Of a DNA stretch of 64,000 nucleotides, positions 34,914-44,360 are shown piece by piece. A program made the translations under genes and the position numbers. Under the pieces are notes generated by a model. The model was given only the letters and a program-made list of their open reading frames with translations. It ran no database searches and was not told the DNA's origin. The DNA is taken from contig NZ_KI629782.1 in the NCBI RefSeq assembly GCF_000503775.1, positions 496,001 to 560,000 of the forward strand, written 5' to 3'. Position 1 is the first letter of the stretch; each line of letters opens with the position of its first letter. The DNA is from Brevibacillus panacihumi W25 (lineage in GTDB: Bacteria > Bacillota > Bacilli > Brevibacillales > Brevibacillaceae).

Positions 34914-35993
34914 TTACGTCTCTGCTTCCCCTGCCGCTTGCCTGATGACATCGAGCAGTCGCTTCAAGGAATCCACCTCTTGCGACTGGCGCAACCGCTC
35001 GCGATAGACCGTTCGCAGCTCCCACAGCTTTTCCAACTCCTGATCAAAGCGCTCTTGGGTCATATCCTCTTCCAGCAGTACCTGGCAGAATCCCTGCCGT
35101 TCAAACGACTTGGCGTTCAGGATTTGGTCTCCGCGGCTTGCCTTTTGGGACAAAGGGATGAGCAGCATCGGCTTGGCTAAGGCCAAAAACTCGAAGATCG
35201 CATTAGAGCCGGCTCGGGAAACCACCAAGTCAGCCATTGCCAAAAGATCTGGCAATTCCTCTTTGACGTAAGCGAACTGCTTGTAGCCTTTCAACTGCAG
35301 CGAATCATCCACCTGTCCCTTGCCGCAAATATGAGCGATCTGGAATCGCTGCAGTCTCTCGCTCAATCGATCGCGTAAGGCCTCATTTATCCTTTTCGCA
35401 CCCAAGCTCCCGCCCATGATCAGTATAACAGGCTTTTCCGCAGTGAATCCGCAGAGAGAAAGCCCACGTTCTCTATTGCCTCGCATCAATTCGTCTCGGA
35501 CGATCGCTCCGACCCATTCCCCTTTTTTCGCAGGCAGGTGCTCAAGCGTTTCCGGAAAAGTTACACACACCTTCCGGGCAAAGGGAACCGTCAGGCGATT
35601 CGCCAGCCCGGGTGTCAGATCTGATTCGTGGATGACGACAGGAATCCGGTTCAGCCATCCGCCCATGACGACGGGAACAGAGACGAAGCCTCCCTTGGAG
35701 AAAATGACATCCGGCTTCCACTGGGAAAGAAAACGGGTCGCCTGCCAGACTCCTTTTGCCACCCGAAACGGGTCCGTTGCATTTTTCCAATCAAAGTAGC
35801 GACGCAGTTTGCCTGTCGAAATGGCTTCGTACCTCACGCCTCGCAGGTCTTGCGCCAATTCTCGTTCGATGCCATTCTCCGAGCCGATGTAGGCGACTTC
35901 CCACCCGGCCTCCAGAAAATAGGGGATGCAAGCGAGATTGACTGTGACATGTCCTGCCGAGCCGCCTCCCGTAAAAGCAATGCGTCTTTTCAT
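34914..35993 (-). CDS. murG: MurG-type UDP-GlcNAc transferase (lipid II synthesis), extra-operonic
   Basis: GT28 glycosyltransferase adding GlcNAc to lipid I at the inner membrane face. The 359-residue protein has the N-terminal loop RRIAFTGGGSAGHVTVN, FSKGGFVSVPVV, IHESDLTPGLANR, IMGGSLGAKRINE and the nucleotide-sugar block SRAGSNAIFEFLALAKPMLLIP, whose core is SRAGSNAIFE. GGGSAGH replaces the more common GGGTGGH, as in the MurG2 group of Paenibacillus and clostridia. ATG 35993 gives MKRRIAF and follows AAGG. It sits between lipM and gcvPB, away from any mur cluster. Confidence 0.8.
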   Translation of the reverse strand: MKRRIAFTGGGSAGHVTVNLACIPYFLEAGWEVAYIGSENGIERELAQDLRGVRYEAISTGKLRRYFDWKNATDPFRVAKGVWQATRFLSQWKPDVIFSKGGFVSVPVVMGGWLNRIPVVIHESDLTPGLANRLTVPFARKVCVTFPETLEHLPAKKGEWVGAIVRDELMRGNRERGLSLCGFTAEKPVILIMGGSLGAKRINEALRDRLSERLQRFQIAHICGKGQVDDSLQLKGYKQFAYVKEELPDLLAMADLVVSRAGSNAIFEFLALAKPMLLIPLSQKASRGDQILNAKSFERQGFCQVLLEEDMTQERFDQELEKLWELRTVYRERLRQSQEVDSLKRLLDVIRQAAGEAET

Positions 35994-36054
35994 TGGGCCT
36001 TCGCCTCTCCCTTCCTGCTTTTTTCCTACCCTCCATCCTACCATGAAGAGGTCA

Positions 36055-36082
36055 AAAAAACCGCCTGTTGAGAAGGCGGTCT
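36055..36082 (-). terminator. Terminator after gcvPB
   Basis: Minus-strand stem ACCGCC/GGCGGT with a 9-nt loop, followed by seven T residues, 15 bp past the gcvPB stop. Confidence 0.88.
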
Positions 36083-36096
36083 TTTGTCGGCCTGGC

Positions 36097-37563
36097 TTAT
36101 TGAGCCTGATAGCGCAGGATCGGCTTTCTTGCTGCCGTAGCCTCGTCCAGCCGCTTTACGACTGTCGTATGTGGAGCTTCCTGAACGATTTCCGGATTTT
36201 CTTCACATTCGCGTGCAATTTGCAGCATCACGTCGATGAATTCATCCAGCGTTTCTTTGGTCTCCGTCTCTGTCGGCTCGATCATCATGCACTCATCCAC
36301 AATCAACGGGAAGTAGATGGTTGGCGGATGGTAGCCAAAGTCCAGCAGGCGCTTGGCGATGTCGAGTGTTCTGACACCCAGCTTCTTCTGGATCACGCCA
36401 GACAAGACGAATTCGTGCTTGCAGACGCGGTCATACGGCAATTGATACGTCGCAGCCAGTCTGCGCATCATGTAGTTGGCATTGAGCACCGCATTTTGCG
36501 AGACTTGAAGCAATCCTTCCGGCCCCATCGTACGGATGTAGCTGTACGCGCGAACGAGGATGCCGAAATTGCCGTTGTAGCCTTTTACCCGACCGATGGA
36601 TTGCGGGCGGTCGTTATCCCAGTAAAACATACCTGCTTCATTTTTTGCGACGATCGGCTTCGGCAGGAATGGCTCCAGAATTTTCTTCACACCGACAGGG
36701 CCTGCACCAGGTCCACCGCCCCCATGAGGTCCGGTAAAGGTTTTGTGCAGATTGAGGTGAACGACATCAAAGCCCATATCTCCGGGGCGTGCGATGCCGA
36801 GGATCGCATTGGCGTTGGCTCCGTCGTAGTAGAGCAGGCCGCCGGCATCATGGACGATCTGGGCCATTTCCACGATGTCCTCTTCGAACAAGCCCAGGGT
36901 GTTCGGGTTGGTCAGCATCAATGCAGCCGTATCCGATCCAACCGCATCACGCAACGCCTGAATATCAACCAGACCACGCTCGTCGGAAGCAATCGTGACA
37001 GTCTCCAGACCTGCTACCGCTGCAGATGCCGGATTAGTGCCGTGTGCGGAGTTGGGCACGATGACCTTCGTGCGGTGACCTTCGCCGCGGCTTTCATGGT
37101 AGGCGCGGATCATCATCAGCCCTGTCCATTCACCTGCAGCGCCCGCCGCTGGCTGCAGAGTGACCGCGTCCATCCCTGTGATCTCAGCCAATTCTTCCTG
37201 GAGATTGTACAAAAGCTCCAAGGCGCCCTGCACCGACTCTTCCGGCTGGTACGGATGCGTCTGGGCAAAGCCCGGATAACGCGCCACATCTTCGTTGATC
37301 TTCGGATTGTATTTCATCGTGCAGGAGCCGAGTGGATAGAAGCCATTGTCTACGCCGTGATTGCGTCGGGACAGTTCGGTATAGTGACGCACCAGTTGCA
37401 GTTCCGAAACCTCTGGCAGCTCAGCCGGAGTCTCGCGAATCAGGTGCTTGGGCAGCAGGCTGGCTACGTCTACCTCGGGCACATCCAGCTCCGGCAGATT
37501 GTATCCCACGCGGCCTGGCTTGCTCATTTCAAAAATCAGTGCTTTCTCCTGGTCGTTACGCAC
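36097..37563 (-). CDS. gcvPB: Glycine dehydrogenase (decarboxylating) subunit 2
   Basis: Half of the P-protein of the glycine cleavage system, which carries pyridoxal phosphate and moves the aminomethyl group to lipoyl-GcvH. The 488-residue product has [14 protein letters not shown], the cofactor lysine in [18 protein letters not shown] (about residue 266), and [10 protein letters not shown]. The start is GTG at 37563 with GGAGG 9 bp upstream. It overlaps the end of gcvPA by 8 bp. Confidence 0.96.
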   Translation of the reverse strand: MRNDQEKALIFEMSKPGRVGYNLPELDVPEVDVASLLPKHLIRETPAELPEVSELQLVRHYTELSRRNHGVDNGFYPLGSCTMKYNPKINEDVARYPGFAQTHPYQPEESVQGALELLYNLQEELAEITGMDAVTLQPAAGAAGEWTGLMMIRAYHESRGEGHRTKVIVPNSAHGTNPASAAVAGLETVTIASDERGLVDIQALRDAVGSDTAALMLTNPNTLGLFEEDIVEMAQIVHDAGGLLYYDGANANAILGIARPGDMGFDVVHLNLHKTFTGPHGGGGPGAGPVGVKKILEPFLPKPIVAKNEAGMFYWDNDRPQSIGRVKGYNGNFGILVRAYSYIRTMGPEGLLQVSQNAVLNANYMMRRLAATYQLPYDRVCKHEFVLSGVIQKKLGVRTLDIAKRLLDFGYHPPTIYFPLIVDECMMIEPTETETKETLDEFIDVMLQIARECEENPEIVQEAPHTTVVKRLDEATAARKPILRYQAQ

Positions 37564-38908
37564 GAGTGATCGCCTCCAATTCCTGCACCAATGTATCAAT
37601 CTCTTCTTTCGTTCTCAACTCGGTTACGGCCAACAACATGTGATTCGCCAGTTCCGGATAGTCCAGTACCAGATCGTATCCGCCGATGATGCCCGCCTTC
37701 AGCAGTTCCCGGTTCACTTCGGCTACCGGTTTGGACAATTTGACAACAAATTCGTTGAACGAAGGTCCGTTATAGGCAACGTCAAATCCTTTTGCCTGCA
37801 ATGCCTGCTTCGCATAATGCGCTTTTTGCAGGTTGATCATCGCCATCTCCTGTACGCCTTGCTTGCCGAGTGCGGTCAAGGTGATAGAAGCTGCCAATGC
37901 CAAGAGAGCCTGGTTGGAACAGATATTGGACGTCGCTTTTTCGCGGCGAATATGCTGTTCACGCGCCTGCAGGGTCAGTACGAAACCGCGTTTTCCGTTC
38001 TCATCCTTGGTTTGTCCGACGATGCGGCCTGGCATTTTGCGCATCAGCTTGGTAGTCGTTGCAAAATAACCGCAATGTGGTCCCCCGAAGGATGCCGGAA
38101 TCCCGAATGGCTGCATGTCGCCCGCGACGATGTCCGCCCCCAGTTTTCCGGGAGCCTCGAGAACGCCCAACGACAGCGGATTGGAGGAAACGATCAGGAG
38201 GGAACCATTGCCATGCACAATCGGTTCACACGCAGCCAGATCCTCCACGTTGCCGAAGAAATTCGGGTATTGAACGATGACAGCAGCCGTTTTGTCGTCG
38301 ATCAAGGCTTCCAATGCGGATACATCGGTCACTCCCTGACTGTCGACTCCTACTTCCACCAGTTCTACACCCTGGCCATGCGCGTACGATTTCAGCACCG
38401 CGCGCGATTCCGGATGGACGGCACGGGAGACGATTACTTTTTTCTTGCCGGTATGGCCGGATGCCATCATCGCAGCCTCTGCCAGTGAAGTAGCGCCGTC
38501 GTACATAGAGGAGTTGGCTACCTCCATCCCGGTCAGCTCGCACACCATGGTCTGGTATTCAAAAATCGCCTGCAGCTCGCCTTGGCTGATTTCTGGCTGA
38601 TAAGGTGTGTAAGCGGTAAAAAATTCACCGCGCAAAAGCATATGATTCACAGTGCTCGGAATGTAATGCTGGTAGACCCCTGCACCGAGAAAATTGATAT
38701 GAGTGCTAAAATTGACGTTTTTGTTGGAAAGACCTGTGAAGTATTTCACCAGCTCCGGCTCGGAGAGTGCGGCTGGAATCTGGATCGGACCTTTCGAACG
38801 GACTTCTTCCGGGATATCGGCAAAAAGCTCCTCGATACTGGAGATGCCCAACGTCTCCAGCATGTCGCGCTTATCCTGATCGGTTTGGGGCAAGTAGCGG
38901 TATTTCAC
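37556..38908 (-). CDS. gcvPA: Glycine dehydrogenase (decarboxylating) subunit 1
   Basis: The 450-residue partner of GcvPB. It starts at GTG 38908 ([17 protein letters not shown]) with AAGGAGG 9 bp upstream and has [29 protein letters not shown] and [17 protein letters not shown], all family-typical. The ribosome-site-to-start sequence ATCACTCGTG is the same as before gcvPB, suggesting matched translation of the two subunits. It lies 41 bp after gcvT. Confidence 0.96.
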   Translation of the reverse strand: MKYRYLPQTDQDKRDMLETLGISSIEELFADIPEEVRSKGPIQIPAALSEPELVKYFTGLSNKNVNFSTHINFLGAGVYQHYIPSTVNHMLLRGEFFTAYTPYQPEISQGELQAIFEYQTMVCELTGMEVANSSMYDGATSLAEAAMMASGHTGKKKVIVSRAVHPESRAVLKSYAHGQGVELVEVGVDSQGVTDVSALEALIDDKTAAVIVQYPNFFGNVEDLAACEPIVHGNGSLLIVSSNPLSLGVLEAPGKLGADIVAGDMQPFGIPASFGGPHCGYFATTTKLMRKMPGRIVGQTKDENGKRGFVLTLQAREQHIRREKATSNICSNQALLALAASITLTALGKQGVQEMAMINLQKAHYAKQALQAKGFDVAYNGPSFNEFVVKLSKPVAEVNRELLKAGIIGGYDLVLDYPELANHMLLAVTELRTKEEIDTLVQELEAITRA

Positions 38909-38949
38909 GAGTGATGTCCTCCTTTATATAAGTGCTTTTCGGGTATCCA

Positions 38950-40053
38950 TCAATTTTTTGGACGTTTGTAAAATGGGGTTGCCACGACTTGTGCCTTGAG
39001 GCGTTTTCCGCGAATCTCTACTTCCACCTCTGTGCCCAAAGCTGTGTACTCGCTTTTTACCAGCGCTAGACCCACGTTCTTTTTCAACGTCGGCGACTGC
39101 GTGCCAGTGGTCACTTCCCCGATCAGCTCTTCTCCGACATAGACCGGATAGTGCGTGCGCGGGATGCCGCGGTCGATCATCTCGATGCCGATCAGTTTAC
39201 GGGCTGGCCCGTTTTCTTTTTGTTTCTTCAGTGCTTCCTGGCCGATGAACGGCGTTTCCTTGTCTACCTTGACCGCAAAGCCGATGCCTGCTTCGAGCGG
39301 CGAGATCGTCTGGCTCAGCTCTTGGCCGTACAGCGGCAGCTTCGCTTCAAAGCGCAAGGTGTCGCGAGCGCCCAAGCCGCATGGAACAAGTCCGTCCTCT
39401 TTTCCTGCTTCGAGCAGACGGTCCCACAACTGCTCTGCAGATTCGGCAGGCAGATAGACTTCAAAGCCGTCCTCCCCGGTGTAACCTGTACGCGAGACTA
39501 ATGTTGGGATGCCATCCACGAGCACATTGTCCTGGAAGCGGAAGAACCCGATCTGGGACAGGTCTGTGTCGGTCAGCTTTTGCAAAATGGATTCAGCCAA
39601 TGGCCCTTGAATGGCGATCTGCGCTGTCTGAGCGGAGATGTTTTCAATGACTACTCCGTCGATCAGATGCTCGGTAAGCCAGGCGACGTCCTTGTCGATG
39701 TTGCCGGCATTGATCACCAGCAGGTAGTGGTCATCTGCATGCTTATACACAAGCAGATCATCGACCACTCCCCCATCCGGGTAGCACAGCACGCTGTACT
39801 GCGCTTGCCCGACTGCAAGCTTGGACACATCATTGGTCGTCACATACTGGAGATAGGCAAGTGCATTTTCTCCTTTTACATCCACTTCTCCCATATGGGA
39901 TACGTCAAACAAACCTGCCTTTGTCCGCACGGCTTCGTGCTCCTGGGTAATGCTTGAGAACTGCACGGGCAAATCCCAGCCGCCGAAGTCAATGGTCTTG
40001 GCCCCGTATTTGGCGTAGCTGGCATAAAGCGGCGTTCGTTTCAATTCGGACAT
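38950..40053 (-). CDS. gcvT: Aminomethyltransferase (glycine cleavage T protein)
   Basis: Transfers the methylene group from aminomethyl-lipoyl-GcvH to tetrahydrofolate and releases ammonia. The 367-residue protein has [27 protein letters not shown], the catalytic Asp region [26 protein letters not shown] and a C-terminal barrel ending [12 protein letters not shown] at 40053 has GGAGG 8 bp upstream. It is the first gene of gcvT-gcvPA-gcvPB, under the glycine riboswitch. Confidence 0.96.
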   Translation of the reverse strand: MSELKRTPLYASYAKYGAKTIDFGGWDLPVQFSSITQEHEAVRTKAGLFDVSHMGEVDVKGENALAYLQYVTTNDVSKLAVGQAQYSVLCYPDGGVVDDLLVYKHADDHYLLVINAGNIDKDVAWLTEHLIDGVVIENISAQTAQIAIQGPLAESILQKLTDTDLSQIGFFRFQDNVLVDGIPTLVSRTGYTGEDGFEVYLPAESAEQLWDRLLEAGKEDGLVPCGLGARDTLRFEAKLPLYGQELSQTISPLEAGIGFAVKVDKETPFIGQEALKKQKENGPARKLIGIEMIDRGIPRTHYPVYVGEELIGEVTTGTQSPTLKKNVGLALVKSEYTALGTEVEVEIRGKRLKAQVVATPFYKRPKN

Positions 40054-40102
40054 CAATGGCACCTCCGCAAGTTATACGTTCTTTCACTTCTTTGACAGAA
40101 TG

Positions 40103-40158
40103 AAAAAAGACAGAAAAGTAGAAATGGGATCGCCAAAACAATGTCTGGGCCCATTTCT
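40103..40158 (-). terminator. Intrinsic terminator of the glycine riboswitch
   Basis: Minus-strand stem AGAAATGGG/CCCATTTCT (arms 40158-40150 and 40128-40120) is followed by a T-rich stretch to 40103. It starts at the end of the second aptamer, so glycine binding could compete with it, as in the B. subtilis gcvT leader, where glycine turns expression on. Confidence 0.75.
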
Positions 40159-40345
40159 CCTCCTCTGTCCTTGGTACCTGAGAGTTACCTTGCTACTTTC
40201 CAGCAAGTTTCCCCTTTGGTGGCCCTTGATCGGGCACTCTCCAGAGATGCGTCCAGTAGAGGTTCTTTTGCCTGAGAGATTCACCGTGACCGGCTTGCTC
40301 CTTCGGCGCTGCTGTGAAGCAGTCTCTCCCTGCTACTATCATTCG
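40155..40345 (-). promoter_or_regulatory. Tandem glycine riboswitch upstream of gcvT
   Basis: On the minus strand two consecutive glycine aptamers can be read. The first (about 40337-40255) has GCAGGGAGAGACTGC near its start, CGCCGAAGGAGCAAGCC, and GTGAATCTCTCAGGCAAAAG. The second (about 40248-40155) has ATCTCTGGAGAGTGC, CACCAAAGGGG, and GGTAACTCTCAGGTACCA. These GGAGAG, ...CC(G/A)AAGG..., and CTCTCAGG elements define the family. A short linker joins the aptamers, allowing the leader-linker interaction. The downstream gcvT confirms the assignment. Confidence 0.95.
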
Positions 40346-40411
40346 CGTTGGATACTTGGTCATACATAAGATTTTCATATCATTCCATACTAAGGGATGA
40401 ACTTCATCTTT

Positions 40412-40440
40412 ATCCTACCATGAGAGTCGTCACTTGAAAA
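40412..40440 (-). promoter_or_regulatory. Candidate promoter of the gcv riboswitch transcript
   Basis: Minus strand: -35 TTTTCA (40440-40435), 17-bp spacer ending TGG, -10 TAGGAT (40417-40412). Both boxes match at four of six positions and an extended -10 TG is present. Start near 40405. Confidence 0.4.
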
Positions 40441-40469
40441 TATCAAATAAGCGTCTGCCTCTAAAAAAC

Positions 40470-40497
40470 TGAACAAAATTTTTCATTCCGCTATAAA
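40470..40497 (+). promoter_or_regulatory. Candidate promoter of yqhH-yqhG
   Basis: TGAACA (40470-40475), 16-bp spacer, TATAAA (40492-40497), about 55 nt before the yqhH ATG. Weak -35. Confidence 0.33.
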
Positions 40498-40559
40498 TGT
40501 TCACTTTTTATACAGATGAAAAGAATGATATGGCAGAGCGATAGTAAGGAGCAACCGAT

Positions 40560-42260
40560 ATGCCGAATGTTCCCGTTTCATTCGATACATCCTGGATCGA
40601 ACCGCTGACTACTCGCATGCAGGACGACGGTCCCTGGGACAAATGGGAGCTGTTCAAGCTGGCTTTGGAAGCCGAGGAAGCAATGGCCGTCCGGGATTTC
40701 GACCAGTTGCAGTGCCTCAAGTACCTGCCTGGTCTGACACCCTATCCCCATCAGTTGGAAACAGCTGAACGCGTCCTCAATGAGATGCGGGGACGCGCCA
40801 TTCTCGCTGACGAAGTCGGTTTGGGCAAAACGATTGAAGCCGGCTTGATCATGAAGGAGTACATGGTGCGCGGTTTGGCCAAAAAGATTCTGATCCTGGT
40901 GCCCGCCTCTCTGGTGATCCAATGGACAAAAGAATTGAATCAAAAGTTCGGGATTCCCGCTGTCGCGCAAAAAAAAGAGTACATGTGGCGCCAGCATGAC
41001 GTCGTCGTCGCTTCCATCGATACGGCCAAGCGTGACCCGCACAGACGCCACGTACTGGATATTGAGTACGATATGCTGATTATCGATGAAGCCCACAAGC
41101 TGAAGAACAAACGCACGCGCAACTATCAATTCGTCAAAGAAATTCACAAAAAATACTGCCTGCTGTTGACAGCCACGCCAATCCAAAACGAAATGGACGA
41201 GCTGTACAACCTGATCAACCTGCTAAAGCCGGGTCATCTCGGCCACGCCACTTCCTTTTCCTCCAATTATGTCGAGGGAAAACGTCAGGCGAAAAACAAT
41301 GAGCAGCTTCGCGGGGAAATTGAAAAAGTGATGATTCGAAACAAGCGCAGCGACGGCGGCGTTCATTTTACCAGCCGACGCGTCCAATCCGTCCCCATCG
41401 AGCTCTCCAGGGAAGAACTGGACCTCTACCATGGCGTCACCCGCTTCGTCCGCGACCAGTATCACACCGGTTCAGGCGGATTTAACTCGCTCGCCCTGAT
41501 CACCCTGCAGCGCGAGGTATGCTCGAGCAAGGAAGCTGCGTTTATGACACTGTACAACATGCATCAGCGCCTGCCGGAAGGCTCGGAGCTGCGCGAACAA
41601 ATCATGGAGCTTGTCGAGCTGATCAAGCGAATCGAGACTCATTCCAAGGCGGCCAAGACGGTAGAGCTGATTCAACACATCAATGACAAGGTCATTATTT
41701 TTACCGAATATCGAGCTACCCAAAATTATCTGCAGAAATATCTGCATGACCACGGAATAACCTCTGTGCCTTTTCGCGGCGGCTTTAAACGCAGCAAAAA
41801 AGACTGGATGACCGATCTCTTTCAGAATCGCGCCCAGGTGCTGATTGCGACGGAAGCTGGCGGTGAAGGGATCAACCTGCAGTTTTGCAATCAGGTGATC
41901 AATTATGATATGCCCTGGAATCCCATGCGTGTCGAACAGCGGATCGGCCGCGTCCATCGGTTGGGGCAGAAGCGGGATGTCCATATTTACAATCTGTCTA
42001 CTGTAGGCACAATCGAAGAGCATATCTTGAATTTGCTGTATGAAAAAATCGATCTGTTCGAGATGGTGATCGGCGAGCTGGATGACATCGTGGAACGTCT
42101 CAGCCTCACCCAAACCCTGGAAGAGAATCTGGTGCAAATCATTATGGATTCGCGCAGCGCTGGTGAAATGGCCGTGAAGCTGGATAATATGGGAGAAGCC
42201 ATTCGCGCCATCCGTTCTGCGAAGCCATCTCGCGCACTGGCCGAGGCGGCAGAACAATAA
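40560..42260 (+). CDS. SNF2/RapA-type DEAD-box helicase-like ATPase (YqhH)
   Basis: A 566-residue Swi2/Snf2 protein. Motif I is DEVGLGKTIEAG, motif Ia LVPASLVIQW, motif II IDEAHKLK, motif III LLTATPIQN, and motifs V-VI are ATEAGGEGINLQ and QRIGRVHRLGQ. All ATPase residues are intact. It presumably remodels nucleic acid-protein complexes, but its target is unknown. AAGGAG is 8 bp before the ATG. The head-to-head arrangement with gcvT and the pairing with yqhG are the same as in B. subtilis. Confidence 0.9.
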   Translation: MPNVPVSFDTSWIEPLTTRMQDDGPWDKWELFKLALEAEEAMAVRDFDQLQCLKYLPGLTPYPHQLETAERVLNEMRGRAILADEVGLGKTIEAGLIMKEYMVRGLAKKILILVPASLVIQWTKELNQKFGIPAVAQKKEYMWRQHDVVVASIDTAKRDPHRRHVLDIEYDMLIIDEAHKLKNKRTRNYQFVKEIHKKYCLLLTATPIQNEMDELYNLINLLKPGHLGHATSFSSNYVEGKRQAKNNEQLRGEIEKVMIRNKRSDGGVHFTSRRVQSVPIELSREELDLYHGVTRFVRDQYHTGSGGFNSLALITLQREVCSSKEAAFMTLYNMHQRLPEGSELREQIMELVELIKRIETHSKAAKTVELIQHINDKVIIFTEYRATQNYLQKYLHDHGITSVPFRGGFKRSKKDWMTDLFQNRAQVLIATEAGGEGINLQFCNQVINYDMPWNPMRVEQRIGRVHRLGQKRDVHIYNLSTVGTIEEHILNLLYEKIDLFEMVIGELDDIVERLSLTQTLEENLVQIIMDSRSAGEMAVKLDNMGEAIRAIRSAKPSRALAEAAEQ

Positions 42261-42293
42261 GGAACGAAATTGTACAAGGAGGAAGGATGCGCT

Positions 42294-43361
42294 ATGCAGC
42301 AAGATCAGGTCAGGCAGTATGTGGAGCGTTATCTCGCTTCCTTTTCCAGCCATATCGTGGAAGCGCATCCCGACTACCTCACAGTCAAGCTGCCTGTGGA
42401 GGTCGACAAAGACATCGGCAACCGTCCTTTTTACTGGAGCTGGGTAGAGAAGATGAATCTGGCATACCAGCCTCTCATCCTGACCTTTGCCTTTCATCCG
42501 GAAGCGAGTCCTGAGGGCCAAAGGGCGGAGTACCTGCATCTGGGAGCTGGGCGGATGCAACAAATCTTCGACTCCACCAAAAAGCATGGCCAATTTGTCT
42601 GCATGTATGAGCAAGTCCCACGGGAGGGACTTTTGTCTTCTTCGGGCAAGAGACGATCGACGCCGCTCGTCCCCTGGCTCGGTCTCAACTTGAAGGTCTC
42701 GCTCCTCTGTGACAAAAAAAGGGACATTCTTCTTTACATGGGAGTCAATCTGCACGAGCCGCGGATCGTACATGACTTCCCCTCTGTCCTGTATCGCCTT
42801 CCGCTATCGCCAGCTATCCCGGACTACTGTTTTACGCTGGAACGGCGGATCACGATCCCGCAAGCCACTTCGCTCGTTCAGCAGGAAGTGGCGAAAATGC
42901 TGGAAAAGGAAGATCAGAGTTGGGCACAGGAGGCTCGGACACGACTGGAGGAAGAAAGGGCGATTCTCCAAGCGTATTACGAAGAATTGGCGTTGCGTGA
43001 AAAAGAGCCAGAGAATCAAGCGGAAGAATCATCTCCTGACCAGCCTGAACCCCAAGAGTCGCTTCCAGTGGAACCTGAGAACATCGATCATACTGTCGAA
43101 GCACCCAAGCAAACGGCATCTCTTGACGAATACCGCAGCACGGGGGGACGAATCCTCGACTTTTTACGTGCCAATGGCATACCGGTCACCCCGCGCGAAC
43201 AAATCGACCAGACCGAGTGGCGCAAGAGCACACCGTCTGAGGAACGCCAACGACGAATGGACGAGCTGTCCTGGCAATACGAGCCGCGCATTGAGATCAA
43301 GCTGATCAACGCCGGGTTATTTTACCTCCACTCCACGCCGCAAACGAGGCGAATCCTGTAA
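42294..43361 (+). CDS. YqhG family protein with acidic/proline-rich insertion
   Basis: The 355-residue protein matches YqhG through IVEAHPDYLTVKLPVEVDKD, NRPFYWSWVEK, STPLVPWLGLNLKVS and the end YEPRIEIKLINAGLFYLHS. Between about residues 232 and 325 it carries a low-complexity insertion rich in Glu, Pro, Gln and Ser, so it is roughly 90 residues longer than I recall for B. subtilis YqhG. ATG 42294 has a GGAGGAAGG ribosome site. It is coupled in position to yqhH (33 bp) and may be its partner (inference). Function unknown. Confidence 0.8.
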   Translation: MQQDQVRQYVERYLASFSSHIVEAHPDYLTVKLPVEVDKDIGNRPFYWSWVEKMNLAYQPLILTFAFHPEASPEGQRAEYLHLGAGRMQQIFDSTKKHGQFVCMYEQVPREGLLSSSGKRRSTPLVPWLGLNLKVSLLCDKKRDILLYMGVNLHEPRIVHDFPSVLYRLPLSPAIPDYCFTLERRITIPQATSLVQQEVAKMLEKEDQSWAQEARTRLEEERAILQAYYEELALREKEPENQAEESSPDQPEPQESLPVEPENIDHTVEAPKQTASLDEYRSTGGRILDFLRANGIPVTPREQIDQTEWRKSTPSEERQRRMDELSWQYEPRIEIKLINAGLFYLHSTPQTRRIL

Positions 43362-43382
43362 AAGATCAACGAGAAAATGTGT

Positions 43383-43418
43383 GGGACAAAAGACAAGTTG
43401 CAACAAATCTTTTGTCCC
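43383..43418. repeat. Perfect 11-bp inverted repeat between yqhG and the next gene
   Basis: GGGACAAAAGA (43383-43393) and TCTTTTGTCCC (43408-43418), 14-nt loop. No T run follows, so it is a poor terminator. It ends 9 bp before TACAAT, so it could be an operator. Confidence 0.6.
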
Positions 43419-43472
43419 TATCTGGTTACAATAGGAAAAGAAAAGCCTTTTACAAAAGGTGGTGTAATCTTG

Positions 43473-44336
43473 ATGGCCAGACAAATCGCTGCGGTTTTCC
43501 TTACCTGGTTGGTTATTCTGCAGATGATCTATCCTCCCGCTGCTTACGGTGAAGCCAATTGGGATGCGCAGTTCCAAGCGCGGATCCAAGAGTGGATGAA
43601 TGCGATAGCAGAACGCGACCCCCAGTTTACACAGTGGCGGAATGCGCGTACAGAGGTGCAAACGTTAGGCGCCAATCAGCATCAATGGCTCGTCAGCATC
43701 AAGCAGGCAGAGCAGCAGGTCGGCTATATGGTTGTCGGCGAAACCCCCGATCCGGCACAGCAGCCCCAATTCGTGCTGTTGGAATACGGAGTCGGAGATT
43801 ATATTCTGTTTGACGATGCGTTCGCTCCCCGGGAGGTTGCCGCTGAGCCGGTATACGACGGGTTTGCATCGCACTGGCTGATTGCCCAGAATCCCTCTTC
43901 GCCCCCCCAAATGATCAATGCCAAAACGGGGGAAGTGTACCCTTCCGCCTTTCATGCCAACGAGCCGGTGATGAGCAAGCTGTCACCTGATTCCGTCGTT
44001 CACGAGGGAGGGAGATTGACCCAGACCCGCATCTTGAAGTCTGGTTCGCAAAACCCGTTCGATCAGATTGGCTGGATGCACCAGCTCTATGCCAACAAAC
44101 GCATATCCTGGGGACAGCTGTGGCAACAAAACGCTGACCAGTCCCGAATCACCTATACCGTCCCGCTGTATCACGAGCAAGTACTTGCTCCCTATGTCGT
44201 CGCATCCCTCCATCTCTGGAATGACGAAAGCCCCTATGTCGGTGTCTGGGATGAAGGATTGCGGTTTGTCCCCTTCTCCTACGCGGAACAAATCGGACAA
44301 TTTTATCTGAATGAAACAAGCTCTCCAGCCGAATAA
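43473..44336 (+). CDS. Putative secreted protein of unknown function
   Basis: A 287-residue protein with an N-terminal signal peptide (MARQIAAVFLTWLVILQM, cleavage near AAYGEA at about 24-29). The mature part has no domain I recognise. It is rich in aromatic residues and Gln, with DAQFQARIQEWMNAIAERDP at its start and repeated tyrosine-containing segments such as LLEYGVGDYILFDD and GVWDEGLRFVPFSYAEQ. The start follows GGTGG by about 10 bp. It trails yqhG and ends in a terminator. It could be an envelope or spore-associated factor, but nothing in the sequence proves that. Confidence 0.7.
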   Translation: MARQIAAVFLTWLVILQMIYPPAAYGEANWDAQFQARIQEWMNAIAERDPQFTQWRNARTEVQTLGANQHQWLVSIKQAEQQVGYMVVGETPDPAQQPQFVLLEYGVGDYILFDDAFAPREVAAEPVYDGFASHWLIAQNPSSPPQMINAKTGEVYPSAFHANEPVMSKLSPDSVVHEGGRLTQTRILKSGSQNPFDQIGWMHQLYANKRISWGQLWQQNADQSRITYTVPLYHEQVLAPYVVASLHLWNDESPYVGVWDEGLRFVPFSYAEQIGQFYLNETSSPAE

Positions 44337-44356
44337 TCGGTTTGGAGAGCTTGTTT
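44314..44356. terminator. Terminator after the secreted-protein gene
   Basis: Stem AAACAAGCTCTCCA/TGGAGAGCTTGTTT (arms 44314-44327 and 44343-44356). The stop codon of the plus-strand gene lies in the loop. It can also act for the convergent UPF0180 gene. Confidence 0.75.
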
Positions 44357-44360
44357 GCAC

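Noticed and set aside
35926-37569. Open frame of 547 codons on the plus strand opposite gcvPB and the murG homologue
   Set aside because: It crosses two conserved genes and their terminator; its length follows from codon bias of the other strand.
40155-40345. Short direct repeats that could suggest a CRISPR-like or tRNA-like element
   Set aside because: The repeated CTCTCAGG and GGAGAG units are the two copies of the glycine aptamer.
41472-42773. Open frame of 433 codons on the minus strand opposite yqhH/yqhG
   Set aside because: It overlaps all helicase motifs of the real gene, lacks a start signal and resembles no family.
40560-43361. YqhH-YqhG as a phage-defence helicase pair
   Set aside because: The pair has the same position beside gcvT in B. 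subtilis and no nuclease or other defence gene is nearby, so it looks like core genome.
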